The notes beneath the pieces are model-generated. The model saw nothing but the letters and a program-made list of their open reading frames with translations, made no database searches and was not told the origin of the DNA. DNA of 64,000 nt, taken from assembly GCA_003559095.1 (NCBI GenBank), contig PWMW01000043.1, positions 1 to 64,000 of the forward strand, read 5' to 3'. Source of the stretch: Clostridiales bacterium. Lineage in GTDB: Bacteria; Bacillota; Limnochordia; Darwinibacteriales; B1SED10-159. Made by a program: the position numbers and the translations under genes. Shown here piece after piece: positions 30,131 to 40,688 of this stretch (positions within the stretch are counted from its first letter, which is position 1; each line of letters opens with the position of its first letter).

Positions 30131-33015
30131 ACCGTGATAAGCTGATTGTCAAAGGTGCTCGGCAGAACAATCTGCAGAACATCGATGTAGTTATTCCGCG
30201 GGACCGATTCGTCGTGCTGACCGGGCTTTCTGGGTCGGGCAAGACGTCATTGGCCTTTGATACCATATATGCCGAAGGACAGCGGCGTTATGTTGAATCT
30301 CTGTCCGCGTATGCCCGGCAGTTTCTGGGACAGATGGACAAGCCAGATATTGATTTTATCGAAGGGTTATCCCCAGCAATTTCCATCGATCAGAAGACCA
30401 CAAGCCGCAACCCACGTTCCACCGTGGGTACAGTGACCGAGATCTATGACTACCTGCGGCTGCTATATGCCCGCATTGGCCGGCCACACTGCCCCCAGTG
30501 CGGCAAACCCATCACCCAGCAGACAGTACAGCAGATCGTAGACCAGGTGATGGCCTTAGAGGAACGCACTCGCATTCAAGTTCTTGCTCCGGTGGTTAAG
30601 GGGCGCAAAGGAGAGCACAAGAAAGTCCTGGAGGAGATCCGCAAAGACGGTTTCGTCCGGGTCCGGGTGAACGGCGAAATGCGGGAAGTAACCGATGCCA
30701 TCGATCTCAATAAGAACCAAAAACACACCATTGATGTAGTGGTGGACCGCATCGTAGTACGGCCTGATGTTCAGGGCCGGCTGGCTGATTCGCTGGAGAC
30801 AGCCCTACGGCGCGGCGATGGCGTAGTGATTGTGGATGTCATGGGCCAGAGCGAGTTGACGTTCAGCGAACGTTTTGCTTGCATTGACTGCGGTATTTCC
30901 ATGGATGAACTGACGCCGCGCATGTTTTCGTTTAACAGCCCCTTCGGTGCCTGCCCCACCTGTGATGGCCTTGGCGAGAGGTTAGAGATCGATCCTGACC
31001 TTGTCCTAGATCGGCAGCGTTCGCTGCGGCAGGGAGGATTGATTCCCTGGCGCGACCGCAAAAGTCGCTGGCTGCACGCTATTTTAGATTCCGTATGTGA
31101 AAAGTACGACATTGATCCGGATACACCGTTGGGCGATCTATCCGCAGACAAGCTGGACATCCTGCTCCGGGGTACAGGGGACGAAACAGTGCAGTTTTTG
31201 TATACGAACCAGGCTGGTCAAGAACGTTTGTTCGAGTCCACCTTTGAGGGACTGATTCCCCATCTAAACCGCCGCCACCGCGAAAGTACATCCGATTGGT
31301 CTCGGCATGATGTGGAACAGTATATGAGCTCACGGCGCTGTAATGACTGCAATGGCAAACGACTGCGTCCAGAGATTCTCGGAGTTACCGTGGGCGGACG
31401 CAATATTATGGAACTGTCCGGGTTGTCCATTGGCCGGGCTCGAGCTTTTATGGATGGGTTGGAGTTGACGGATCGGGAAGTTATGATTGCCCGGCAGGTT
31501 ATTAAGGAAATCCGCGAGCGATTGGGTTTCTTGGTCAACGTAGGATTGGAATACCTGACTCTAGACCGCGGGGCAGGGTCGCTCTCTGGCGGTGAGGCCC
31601 AGCGAATACGCCTGGCCACCCAGATCGGATCCAGTCTGATGGGAGTCCTGTATATCCTCGATGAGCCCAGCATTGGGCTGCATCAGCGGGATAACCAGCG
31701 GCTCTTGGATACGTTGAAAGGACTGCGGGATCTTGGCAACACCTTGATTGTCGTCGAACACGATGAAGAGACCATGCGGGCCGCCGATTGGATTATTGAC
31801 ATCGGTCCCGGTGCCGGTTCCCACGGAGGACGAGTGGTGGCCGAAGGAACCTTTTCCGACATCTGTGCCGTGGAAGATTCCATTACGGGCCAGTATCTTT
31901 CCGGGAAACGTTCCATCGCCGTACCCGCAAAGCGGCGGCAGCCCAATGGCAAATGGATTACCGTACGGGGTGCTTCCGAGAACAACCTGCAGGAGTTGGA
32001 TGTGGCGATCCCCATGGGTGTCATGACCTGTGTGACTGGTGTTTCCGGGTCGGGCAAGAGCACGTTGGTGAATGAAATTCTGTACAAGAAGTTGGCCCAG
32101 ACCCTGCATCGTTCGTCACAAAGACCCGGACTTCACCGGGACATTGAAGGCATTCAGCACCTCGATAAGGTAATCGATATCGACCAGTCACCCATTGGCC
32201 GGACGCCGCGGTCGAACCCTGCTACGTACACCGGCGCCTTTGATGGGATCCGCGAACTGTTTGCCATGACCAGTGAGGCCAAGATGCGCGGCTACAAACC
32301 GGGTCGGTTTTCTTTCAATGTCAAAGGTGGTCGCTGCGAGGCCTGCAAAGGCGATGGGATTATCAAGATTGAGATGCACTTCCTTCCCGATGTCTATGTG
32401 CCCTGCGAAGTCTGTGGCGGATCTCGCTATAACCGGGAGACCCTGGAGGTGAAGTATAAGGGCAAGACCATCGCTGATGTTCTCCACATGCGTGTGGAGG
32501 AAGCGGTGGATTTCTTTAAACCTATCCCCAAGATCCAGCGGAAACTCAAAACGTTGTTTGATGTGGGTCTTGGTTATCTCCGTTTGGGTCAACCAGCCAC
32601 GGAGCTATCTGGTGGTGAGGCCCAGCGCGTCAAGCTCGCTACCGAGTTAAGTCGTCGTTCCAATGGCAAGACCCTGTATATTCTCGATGAACCCACCACG
32701 GGCCTGCACTTTGAAGACATACGGCGTTTACTCAGTGTACTCCAGCGGTTGGTTGATGCCGGCGATACTGTGCTGGTCATTGAGCACAATCTAGACGTTA
32801 TCAAGACTGCGGACTACATCATCGACCTGGGGCCTGAAGGCGGCGATGCCGGCGGTCAGGTGGTGGCTGTGGGAACTCCCGAAGAGGTAGCCAAAGTAGG
32901 AGCGTCCTACACAGGCCATTTTCTGGTACCGGTCTTGGATGATCAGCGGTATCGTACACCTGCGAAGTTGCCGGTCAGCGAAGGTTCCCTGGCGGTGAAG
33001 GCGGATCAGCATTAG
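30127..33015 (+). CDS. uvrA: Excinuclease ABC subunit A
   Basis: Two ABC domains; [31 protein letters not shown]; zinc-finger CxxC pairs. Confidence 0.98.
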   Translation: MNRDKLIVKGARQNNLQNIDVVIPRDRFVVLTGLSGSGKTSLAFDTIYAEGQRRYVESLSAYARQFLGQMDKPDIDFIEGLSPAISIDQKTTSRNPRSTVGTVTEIYDYLRLLYARIGRPHCPQCGKPITQQTVQQIVDQVMALEERTRIQVLAPVVKGRKGEHKKVLEEIRKDGFVRVRVNGEMREVTDAIDLNKNQKHTIDVVVDRIVVRPDVQGRLADSLETALRRGDGVVIVDVMGQSELTFSERFACIDCGISMDELTPRMFSFNSPFGACPTCDGLGERLEIDPDLVLDRQRSLRQGGLIPWRDRKSRWLHAILDSVCEKYDIDPDTPLGDLSADKLDILLRGTGDETVQFLYTNQAGQERLFESTFEGLIPHLNRRHRESTSDWSRHDVEQYMSSRRCNDCNGKRLRPEILGVTVGGRNIMELSGLSIGRARAFMDGLELTDREVMIARQVIKEIRERLGFLVNVGLEYLTLDRGAGSLSGGEAQRIRLATQIGSSLMGVLYILDEPSIGLHQRDNQRLLDTLKGLRDLGNTLIVVEHDEETMRAADWIIDIGPGAGSHGGRVVAEGTFSDICAVEDSITGQYLSGKRSIAVPAKRRQPNGKWITVRGASENNLQELDVAIPMGVMTCVTGVSGSGKSTLVNEILYKKLAQTLHRSSQRPGLHRDIEGIQHLDKVIDIDQSPIGRTPRSNPATYTGAFDGIRELFAMTSEAKMRGYKPGRFSFNVKGGRCEACKGDGIIKIEMHFLPDVYVPCEVCGGSRYNRETLEVKYKGKTIADVLHMRVEEAVDFFKPIPKIQRKLKTLFDVGLGYLRLGQPATELSGGEAQRVKLATELSRRSNGKTLYILDEPTTGLHFEDIRRLLSVLQRLVDAGDTVLVIEHNLDVIKTADYIIDLGPEGGDAGGQVVAVGTPEEVAKVGASYTGHFLVPVLDDQRYRTPAKLPVSEGSLAVKADQH

Positions 33016-33124
33016 TGCGGCCATGGCAAGCGTTAGAAGACCTTAGGGCCAACATCGCTGGCGAAACAAGCCTTTCATCGCCACGGTGTTTAGGGCTTGT
33101 TCATCATACATTGAGGTGGTTGCT

Positions 33125-34969
33125 GTGACTCCCGAATTAAAAGCAAAACTGGCAGCTCTACCCAGCAAGCCTGGCGTGTATCTGATGCGGGGTGCTGGCC
33201 AGGAAGTGATTTATGTGGGCAAAGCCGTAAATCTACGCAATCGCGTTCGCTCCTATTTTCAACAATCACGGGGCCATTCAGCCAAGGTTCAAGCCATGGT
33301 GGAGCGGGTGGTTGACCTCGAGTATATCGTTACGGATTCCGAAGTGGAAGCCCTTATTCTTGAAAACAACCTCATCAAAGAGCACGAACCATGGTACAAC
33401 GTGCGCCTCAAGGATGACAAGACGTATCCTTTTATCAAAGTTACTGTCAAGGAGCCATTTCCGCGCATTTTGGTGGTGCGCAAACGCCTCAAAGATGGCT
33501 CCCGCTATTTTGGCCCTTATACCAACGCCATGGCAGTGCGGGAAACAGTGAAGTTTTTGCGCAAGATCTTTCCCGTTCGCACCTGCCGTAAGGACATCGT
33601 CCCCGGCCAGCAGGACCGACCTTGTCTCAATTATCATATTGGGCGCTGTTTGGCTCCTTGTGCCAGTTTGGTTGATCAAGAAACGTATCGGGAGATGATC
33701 TCTGAGGTCTGCTTGGTCCTCGAGGGGCGGCATGAACAGATTCTTCCTGATCTGCAGGGGAAAATGAAAGCCGCGGCAGCAGCATTAGAGTACGAACGGG
33801 CTGCTCGGATTCGCGATCAGCTGCAGGCCCTGCAGAGCATTATTGCCAGGCAGAAGGTGGTGGCCCAGCACCGCGAGGATCAGGATGTTCTAGGCTATAC
33901 CCGCGTCGGAGACATAGCCTGTGTACAGGTGTTCTTTGTGCGCAGCGGTAAGTTGATCGGACGGGATCACTTTCTGCTGCAGTGCAGCAGTGATGAAAAT
34001 GGGGAAGAGATCTTGACGGCCTTTTTGAAACAGTTCTACAGTGAAAGTGCAGTTATCCCCCGCGAAATCCTGTTGCCACAGCCGCTGAGCGAGGGGGCTG
34101 TTTTGGAAACATGGCTCGGGCAGCTGCGGGGCGGGCGGGTGCACCTACGGCATCCACAGCGCGGTGAGAAACGCCGGCTTGTGGAGATGGTTACGGAGAA
34201 CGCGTCGCTGGTACTGCAGGAAATACGCTCACGGGAAGAAAGAAAAGAGCGGGAAATTGCCATGGGATTGGAGGAACTGCAGGAAGCACTGCAGCTTCCC
34301 CATCCTGTGCGACGCATGGAAGCCTATGATATCTCCAACACCCAAGGCAGCGAAATCGTGGCATCCATGGTGGTGTTGGTGGACGGTAAGCCGGCCAATG
34401 ATGAGTATCGCCGATTCAAGATTCGCACAGTGGAGGACGGCCCCAACGACTATGACGCTATGAAAGAGGTCATCCGGCGGCGCTTTGCCCGTGGCCTCAA
34501 GGAGCAGAGTGGCGAAGACGAGGGAACCAAGTTCAAGGAGTTTCCGGATCTGGTGTTGATCGATGGCGGTAAGGGCCAGCTTAACGCTGCCCTGGAAAGT
34601 CGCGATTCGCTGGGCATCAAGATTCCCTTTATTGGCTTAGCCAAGCGTTATGAAGAGATCTTCATGGAAGGTTTTGCCGAACCCTTGATCCTGCCCCGGG
34701 AATCGCAGGGGCTGTACATGGTGCAGCGGATTCGCGATGAAGCGCATCGGTTTGCTATCACGTACCACCGGCAGCTGCGAGGCAAGGCCAGCCGAGCATC
34801 GGTTTTGGACGACATTCCCGGAGTTGGGCCCAAACGGAAAAAGGCGTTGATGAAACACTTCGGCACCGTCAAGGCCATTCGGGCGGCATCGGTGGCCGAG
34901 CTATCGGAAGTGGAAGGCATATCCCAAGGTGTGGCGCAGGAGATCGTCCAGCACCTAAAAAAGGACTGA
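33125..34969 (+). CDS. uvrC: Excinuclease ABC subunit C (GTG start)
   Basis: LPSKPGVYLMRGAGQEVIYVGKAVNLRNRVRSYF GIY-YIG domain; UvrC RNaseH-like region; C-terminal HhH. Confidence 0.97.
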   Translation: MTPELKAKLAALPSKPGVYLMRGAGQEVIYVGKAVNLRNRVRSYFQQSRGHSAKVQAMVERVVDLEYIVTDSEVEALILENNLIKEHEPWYNVRLKDDKTYPFIKVTVKEPFPRILVVRKRLKDGSRYFGPYTNAMAVRETVKFLRKIFPVRTCRKDIVPGQQDRPCLNYHIGRCLAPCASLVDQETYREMISEVCLVLEGRHEQILPDLQGKMKAAAAALEYERAARIRDQLQALQSIIARQKVVAQHREDQDVLGYTRVGDIACVQVFFVRSGKLIGRDHFLLQCSSDENGEEILTAFLKQFYSESAVIPREILLPQPLSEGAVLETWLGQLRGGRVHLRHPQRGEKRRLVEMVTENASLVLQEIRSREERKEREIAMGLEELQEALQLPHPVRRMEAYDISNTQGSEIVASMVVLVDGKPANDEYRRFKIRTVEDGPNDYDAMKEVIRRRFARGLKEQSGEDEGTKFKEFPDLVLIDGGKGQLNAALESRDSLGIKIPFIGLAKRYEEIFMEGFAEPLILPRESQGLYMVQRIRDEAHRFAITYHRQLRGKASRASVLDDIPGVGPKRKKALMKHFGTVKAIRAASVAELSEVEGISQGVAQEIVQHLKKD

Positions 34970-34990
34970 CGTTATCGTCAGTCCTTTTTT
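34963..34990 (+). terminator. Rho-independent terminator overlapping the uvrC stop
   Basis: GGACTGACG-ttat-CGTCAGTCC-TTTTTT. Confidence 0.92.
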
Positions 34991-35041
34991 GCCACTCACT
35001 TTTTTGTCTCCCGTAAACGATCCCAGGATGATGTCCGTGCC

Positions 35042-35791
35042 TCAGAAGCTAATGCTTGCGCCCAGAGTCAGTCCAGAAAACGCTGTGGAGGATTGGGGAA
35101 GCTTCACCATGGTGTCATCGGTTCGCTGAAAATCAAAACTAGCGATGCCGGCGCGCTGACTGGCATAGCCCACGTGGACTGCAATGTCTTCTTGAATGTT
35201 GTAGTGTACATTCAGTTGATAGGCAAAGGATGAGCCGCGGATGTTCTTCAGCGCTCGGTTGCCTTCTTGATATTCCCAGGAGAACCACGGTGCCCCATGT
35301 ACGCTGGCACTGAAACCCATTTGATCCATGATTTCAAAGGAAGCATGACCGTGCATGCCAAAACCCTGGCCCGTGAAGTGACGCAGGGCGCTTGTGGTGA
35401 AAGCAGGGTGGCGCAGGGAAACGCGAGCTAATTCATAACTGAGTCCGCCATAGACCCGAAAGCCATCGTCTTCCATGAGCAAGTAGCCTACAGCTCCATG
35501 AATACGCCAAGGTGCCGCTGTATGTACTCCAGCCAGTTCTTCGCCACCCATGGATAGATTGCGGGAAAAACCACCCATCCAACTGCCTTCTGCCCGCAGG
35601 TCATTGGTGGGATACGCTTCCGCCGTGACACTGCCCAGCCATTGGCTGCTGGTGATGTTGTCCTCGCCAGTCACCCGCAGATTGCCCAGACCAGCGTAGC
35701 CTGTGATGCGAACTTGCTCAGCCGCGGCGGACCCCGCTGTGACCAAAAGAAGCAGCGATATGACCGTCAACCATAATCCTGTTTTTTTCAT
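35042..35791 (-). CDS. Secreted putative outer-membrane beta-barrel protein
   Basis: Signal peptide MKKTGLWLTVISLLLLVTAGSAAAE; alternating strand pattern; C-terminal LTLGASISF. Confidence 0.65.
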   Translation of the reverse strand: MKKTGLWLTVISLLLLVTAGSAAAEQVRITGYAGLGNLRVTGEDNITSSQWLGSVTAEAYPTNDLRAEGSWMGGFSRNLSMGGEELAGVHTAAPWRIHGAVGYLLMEDDGFRVYGGLSYELARVSLRHPAFTTSALRHFTGQGFGMHGHASFEIMDQMGFSASVHGAPWFSWEYQEGNRALKNIRGSSFAYQLNVHYNIQEDIAVHVGYASQRAGIASFDFQRTDDTMVKLPQSSTAFSGLTLGASISF

Positions 35792-35828
35792 TGCCCTTCC
35801 TCCCTCGTGCGATTTGCCTGCTTATCAA

Positions 35829-35857
35829 AGTATAACATTCGTGGAGCATTTCGCCAA
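35829..35857 (-). promoter_or_regulatory. Sigma-A-like promoter for the minus-strand barrel gene (TTGGCG-N17-TATACT)
   Basis: Minus-strand reading; appropriate distance from the start at 35791. Confidence 0.5.
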
Positions 35858-35971
35858 TGTGGCAATGCCCGCTAAAATGCTTTTTGTGAAATTATTCTTT
35901 GATGTGCAGGGGTTTCACTGCCGATCACGAATATAATACAAAGCATTTATTCTAGGAATGGGGGAGTTAGG

Positions 35972-36706
35972 GTGAAGAATACTGTTGTTTTGGCGGTAGC
36001 GTTAACACTGGTTCTTTTGGTAAGCTCGGCGGCAGGGGCAATGATGTTTCAGGTGGATGGACTGTACTTATTGGGGAACTCGGACTCGGAGTTTGCTGGC
36101 GCAACCATGACCACGAAAGGCCTCAACTTCAGTGCTGGAGTCCAGGCTGAAGTATTTCCTGACATCTTGGCTGATGCGCGCTACCTCTTCTCGGCGGCTG
36201 ATTCGCTGCAGGTGGGTGACGAGTTTGAGGAGTTTGGTGACAACAGCGGCTATAAGGCGGATTTCAATCTGATCACAGGCGGCATTCAATATCGGGTTAT
36301 GGAAGAGGATGGCATCGGCTTTTTCGTGGGTGCCGGTTATGCTCTGCTCAGCGGCGAATACAAGCGTGCTGTGGAGGTCGGTGCAGCAACGGAGGGTGAT
36401 GGCGGAACCCTGTCTGGCTCTAGCTTCTATGGCAAGGCCAGAGTGGCCGTGGACGTGAATCGGGACGTCTCCTTCTATGGCGACTTGGCATTTGCCCCTA
36501 TGGTTAAGAACTTCGCCTTAGGTTCGGCAGACGACGGCGAAGGAAGTATCCTCAGCGCCCGCGGCGGTGTGGTCTATCACATCAATGAAATGCTGGGCAT
36601 TCAGGCCGGTGTTGATTTCAGCAGTGCCAAAGCCGAGTTTGCCGATGCAGATAACTTCAGCGTGTCGTCAGTACTTTACGGTGCTGGTGTGGTCGTTCGC
36701 TTCTAG
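35972..36706 (+). CDS. Secreted putative outer-membrane beta-barrel protein
   Basis: Signal peptide MKNTVVLAVALTLVLLVSSAAGA; amphipathic strands; C-terminal LYGAGVVVRF. Confidence 0.65.
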   Translation: MKNTVVLAVALTLVLLVSSAAGAMMFQVDGLYLLGNSDSEFAGATMTTKGLNFSAGVQAEVFPDILADARYLFSAADSLQVGDEFEEFGDNSGYKADFNLITGGIQYRVMEEDGIGFFVGAGYALLSGEYKRAVEVGAATEGDGGTLSGSSFYGKARVAVDVNRDVSFYGDLAFAPMVKNFALGSADDGEGSILSARGGVVYHINEMLGIQAGVDFSSAKAEFADADNFSVSSVLYGAGVVVRF

Positions 36707-36729
36707 CAATAAAAGAAAGACATAAGCAG

Positions 36730-36764
36730 GCTCTGCCCTCCGTGACGGGAAGGCAGAGCTTTTC
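36730..36764 (+). terminator. Terminator between convergent genes
   Basis: GCTCTGCC...GGCAGAGC followed by TTTT. Confidence 0.7.
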
Positions 36765-38564
36765 CTATTCCAGTCGAAACTCTATGGCAATGGAATCCGT
36801 GTCCGGAATACTGACGCGTTCGCTGAAAATCCAATGAGAACTGCCGGTCACAGGAATGCGGGCCGTCAGCGCGTACTCACCTGGCGGCAAAGAGCCGTCA
36901 AAGGTGCGATCAGGGCCAGCCTCAGCCCAATAGATCAGGCCTGCGTGGGCACCGGTCAGCGCCTCGAATCCGATCCAAGCTCGATGGAGATAGGATTGCG
37001 TAACGGCGGCGTAGGCATTGACCATCCGACGCGGGTGATGATCGAAGGGCAGACCAATCCCCGTTTTGTAGAGTCGCTCCCAGATGGCTGTGGGAGTCAA
37101 ACCCCCTTCGACGCTGAGCAGGAGGCCGACGATGCCGCTGACCAAGGGCGCCGCCATGGAGGTACCGAGGTCCTCGGTATAACCGCCGGCTGTGGTGGTA
37201 CTGAGAATGCTCGGCCCTCCCCTTGTTCCTCCCGGTGCAAAGAGGAGGACAGGTTCGTTGTCCGGACCTAAGAGCGAGTACGATGCTACCTGTGGACGCC
37301 CCTGTCCGTCAACCTCTACAGCACCCACGGCAATGACCTCACCATAGGCCGCTGGAAAGAGAGTGCAGTAGGGCTCAGAGGCACCGAGACCGCAGTTGGA
37401 ACCGCTGACGTTTCCCGCGGCGGCTATGATCGTGACGCCTTGGGCATGGGCGTTCTGGATGCTGGTGAGTGAAGCTGGAAGGTCCGAACGGCCACCCAAG
37501 CTCAGGTTCATGATCTGCGCCCCTTCGGACGCGGCCAGAGCCAATCCTTCGGCTAAGATGGCATCCGTACCACCCCCATTTAGGACACCGTAGGATCGCA
37601 GATCAGCACTCCAGATGGTACCGGCCACGCCGCGGTTGTTGTTCGTAGTGGCGCCGATGATGCCAGCCACGTGGGTGCCGTGATGCTGGGGCTGCGTGCT
37701 GGATGTCAGGGAGTTGACACGGAGCAGGTTCGCCTGGAGATCCGGATGCCCTCCATCGGCAAGGGTATCCAGAATGCCGATGCGTACAGGTGGTTGGGGT
37801 CGGCCCGTTGTGATGTGCCATGCGTGGGGGAGATAGATCAGGTCATAATGCCACTGCTCCTGGAATAAGGGGTCATTGGGCTGGCGCATGGCAGAGGCAA
37901 ATACGGGAGCATTCCAGTCCAGCCACTGAACCTCTGGGTCTTGGGACAAGGCCATGTATGCCTCCTGGGCTTCGTTCTCTGACAGATCTGACAGACTCCA
38001 AAGATTGGCATGGGGATAATATCTGACAGTACCATGTTTTTCCCAAGGGCGCAAAGGCTCCCCGCTGGAGGCCTTGAGAACAATACTTCGCCGCTCATCC
38101 AACGGCCACTGCTGCGTCTCTACCAACCCGGATGTCCGGAACGCTTCCCCGGCGCCAGCTACCGACAGCGAAGCCTGCGGCAGCTGGTAGTCGAGGGTTC
38201 CAGACACAAGTAGCCCAGCGTAGGTCTGAAAGTCCAGTTGAAGAAGGGATTCATCTGCGCTGACAGCCATCTGTATGGGGTGATGTTGGGGAATTTGAAA
38301 CTCTAGGGTCCAAGGTCCATGGCGGCGAGTGGTGGTCCAGTTCACGGAAAAACGACCGTCAGAGCCCACGGGAACCACTTGGCGCCGCAGTTCATCGCCA
38401 CTATAGATCACCAGGGACGTCGGTAAGACATCCTCCAGCGCTCCATGGACAACACCCATAAGTTTTACGGAATAGGTTGCGCCGCCCACAAAGCTCAAGT
38501 GCGGCCAACAGCCGCTGGTGGTGACAACGATCAGTAGGAGAATGCCTAGCCAACGAGTCCGCAT
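36765..38564 (-). CDS. S8 subtilisin-like serine protease, predicted lipoprotein
   Basis: Lipobox LLIVVTTSGC; IGILDTLADGGHPDL, HHGTHVAGIIGAT and DLGTSMAAPLVSGIVGLLLS triad motifs. Confidence 0.9.
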   Translation of the reverse strand: MRTRWLGILLLIVVTTSGCWPHLSFVGGATYSVKLMGVVHGALEDVLPTSLVIYSGDELRRQVVPVGSDGRFSVNWTTTRRHGPWTLEFQIPQHHPIQMAVSADESLLQLDFQTYAGLLVSGTLDYQLPQASLSVAGAGEAFRTSGLVETQQWPLDERRSIVLKASSGEPLRPWEKHGTVRYYPHANLWSLSDLSENEAQEAYMALSQDPEVQWLDWNAPVFASAMRQPNDPLFQEQWHYDLIYLPHAWHITTGRPQPPVRIGILDTLADGGHPDLQANLLRVNSLTSSTQPQHHGTHVAGIIGATTNNNRGVAGTIWSADLRSYGVLNGGGTDAILAEGLALAASEGAQIMNLSLGGRSDLPASLTSIQNAHAQGVTIIAAAGNVSGSNCGLGASEPYCTLFPAAYGEVIAVGAVEVDGQGRPQVASYSLLGPDNEPVLLFAPGGTRGGPSILSTTTAGGYTEDLGTSMAAPLVSGIVGLLLSVEGGLTPTAIWERLYKTGIGLPFDHHPRRMVNAYAAVTQSYLHRAWIGFEALTGAHAGLIYWAEAGPDRTFDGSLPPGEYALTARIPVTGSSHWIFSERVSIPDTDSIAIEFRLE

Positions 38565-38655
38565 CTGGATCACCTCATTGTCCTTATTCGCCGTCACCAC
38601 AAGATTTCCTACGGTGACGGCAGCCGCCAATCTATTAATAAATTAAACTCTAACC

Positions 38656-38684
38656 TTGACATATTCAAAGTGTTGGCTTAATAT
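38656..38684 (+). promoter_or_regulatory. Strong sigma-A-like promoter TTGACA-N17-TAATAT
   Basis: Near-consensus hexamers with 17-nt spacing, in an AT-rich intergenic region before the DUF2089 gene. Confidence 0.7.
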
Positions 38685-38744
38685 TGAGGTAAGACATTTA
38701 AAAAATCAATCTAAAAATGAATATATGAAAGGTAGGTGTTCTAT

Positions 38745-39113
38745 GTGAGTCATCCCATGGTAAGTTCCTGTCCTGTGTGTTCGGGGGCCATGGAAGTGCG
38801 CAGCCTTCACTGCCCAAGCTGCGATACCTCACTGCATGGGCGCTTTACGCCCTGCAAATTCTGCAAGCTCAGTAACGAACAGCGGGAGTTTGTAGAAGTG
38901 TTCTTAGCCTCCCGTGGGAACATCAAGGAGGTGGAGCGTCTGCTGGGTATTTCGTATCCCACTGTGCGCAGTCGTCTTGATACCATCGTGGAATCCATGG
39001 GCTACCGAGTTGAGCGCGATGAAGACAATCGGAGGCGCTCTGTCCTGGAAGCGCTTAGTAAGGGCGAGATATCTTCGGAAGAAGCCGTGAAGCTGTTAAA
39101 GACCAAGGCGTAG
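38745..39113 (+). CDS. DUF2089-type zinc-ribbon/HTH protein with C-terminal SHOCT-like motif
   Basis: CPVCSGAMEVRSLHCPSCDTSLHGRF; GNIKEVERLLGISYPTVRSRLDTIVESMG. Confidence 0.85.
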   Translation: MSHPMVSSCPVCSGAMEVRSLHCPSCDTSLHGRFTPCKFCKLSNEQREFVEVFLASRGNIKEVERLLGISYPTVRSRLDTIVESMGYRVERDEDNRRRSVLEALSKGEISSEEAVKLLKTKA

Positions 39114-39126
39114 AGGAGGAGCTATT

Positions 39127-40299
39127 GTGAACGAGGAACGCAGACTAATACTGAAGATGGTGGAAGAAGGTAAGATCACAGCCGATGAAGCGGCGGCACT
39201 CCTAGAAGCACTTGGCGAGGAGCCGGAGGCGGCGGGAGATTCCCACAATACGGAGGACACTTGGACCCGCTTGGAAAAGCAGGGTGAAGAATTCGCCCAC
39301 AAAGTGGAAGCGGCGGCTGAGAAGTTCAGCCGTTCCTTAGAAGACAAGATTGAAGGCGGAGTAGGCGAAAGCTTATCGCGCATGGGTAGAATGCTATCCA
39401 AGCTGCCTTTCGTCAGCGGCGAAGAAAGTTATGAAATGATGCGGGAGTATTCCGGTCAGCTCCGGCCGGGCGAATGGGAAGTACCTATCAGCATTCACAC
39501 CGCCAATGGGCGGATAAATGTGGAAGGTTGGGAAGAGGAACACTACAAAATCGTGGTGGTACAGCAAGTTCGTGCTAAAGACAGGGATAGCGCCAGAGCG
39601 AAGACGGTGCAGCTGGATCTAGAGGATGGAGCCCAGGACATGGAAAGTGTCCATATTATGCCGCCGCCGGCTGCCAATGTAACCTTTTCCTTCCACGTGT
39701 TTGTACCAAAGAACCGCGTCTATGATGTGGATATCCTCAATACCAATGGTCGGATACAGCTGGACGGATTGCACTGCCGCAATGTCAATGTGGAGACGAC
39801 CAATGGTCCGATCACGCTCGAGCACGTTAAGGGTGCTGAGATCTACGCCAGTACGGTCAACGGCTCGGTGCAGATGGCTGCTGTGGAGGGCGAGAATGTT
39901 GTCCAGAAAGCTGGCAACGGCTCAGCGCGACTGCGCGTCATGGCAAGACAATTGGAGGCGACGACCACCAATGGGTCCATTCGAGTGGAGCCGCTAATGG
40001 GCACCTTTGCAGCAAGCGAAATTAAGCTTGCCGCCACCAATGGGTCGATTCGCTGCATGGTAGCCCGCAGCTCTGATCTAGGTACTAAGGTGGAGGCTAT
40101 GACCGCGGTGGGCCGAACAGACGTTGAGCTCGACGGATTCGAGTTCACATCGCAAGAACGCCGAGTTGGCGGCAGCCGTATGGAAGGAGAAAGCAGGGGT
40201 TTTGAAGAGCAGCCCCGAAAAATGACCATATGGGCCAAGGCAGGTTCTGGTTCGATCCAGATTTCCCACCTAAAGGAGGATGGCCATGGCAAAGCATGA
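39127..40299 (+). CDS. SHOCT-like N-terminal domain plus DUF4097 beta-helix protein
   Basis: LILKMVEEGKITADEAAALLEALGE; repeated TNGRI/TNGPI/VNGSV/TNGSI turns. Confidence 0.85.
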   Translation: MNEERRLILKMVEEGKITADEAAALLEALGEEPEAAGDSHNTEDTWTRLEKQGEEFAHKVEAAAEKFSRSLEDKIEGGVGESLSRMGRMLSKLPFVSGEESYEMMREYSGQLRPGEWEVPISIHTANGRINVEGWEEEHYKIVVVQQVRAKDRDSARAKTVQLDLEDGAQDMESVHIMPPPAANVTFSFHVFVPKNRVYDVDILNTNGRIQLDGLHCRNVNVETTNGPITLEHVKGAEIYASTVNGSVQMAAVEGENVVQKAGNGSARLRVMARQLEATTTNGSIRVEPLMGTFAASEIKLAATNGSIRCMVARSSDLGTKVEAMTAVGRTDVELDGFEFTSQERRVGGSRMEGESRGFEEQPRKMTIWAKAGSGSIQISHLKEDGHGKA

Positions 40300-40639
40300 A
40301 GAGCGTCTGCAGATTTTGGAGATGCTGAAGGCAGACAAGATCAGCACCGATGAAGCTGCCAAGCTTCTGGAAGCACTGGATGGCGGGGAGCGCCATGGAC
40401 GCACGGACACAAGGAATATTCACATCCGTGTCTTCGAGAACGGCAAGGACAAAGTGAACGTGAATATTCCAGTGAGCTTAGCTCGTCTTGCTCTTAACTT
40501 GGTGCCCAACGATGTGGTGATCGAACAAAATCTCAATCTCAGGTCATTGATCACCAGTATTGAAGCAGGATTTCGCGGCAAACTTGTGGAAGCAGATATA
40601 CCGGAAGAAGGTCGTAAAATCGAAGTCTTTGTGGATTAA
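40286..40639 (+). CDS. Small SHOCT-like domain protein
   Basis: ERLQILEMLKADKISTDEAAKLLEALDGGE N-terminus; overlaps the upstream gene. Confidence 0.75.
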   Translation: MAKHEERLQILEMLKADKISTDEAAKLLEALDGGERHGRTDTRNIHIRVFENGKDKVNVNIPVSLARLALNLVPNDVVIEQNLNLRSLITSIEAGFRGKLVEADIPEEGRKIEVFVD

Positions 40640-40662
40640 GGGTGGACTTCCACCCTTTTTTC
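40638..40662 (+). terminator. Rho-independent terminator after the SHOCT operon
   Basis: AAGGGTGG-actt-CCACCCTTTTTT. Confidence 0.8.
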
Positions 40663-40688
40663 GTGCAAGCACCCAGGAGGATGACAGA

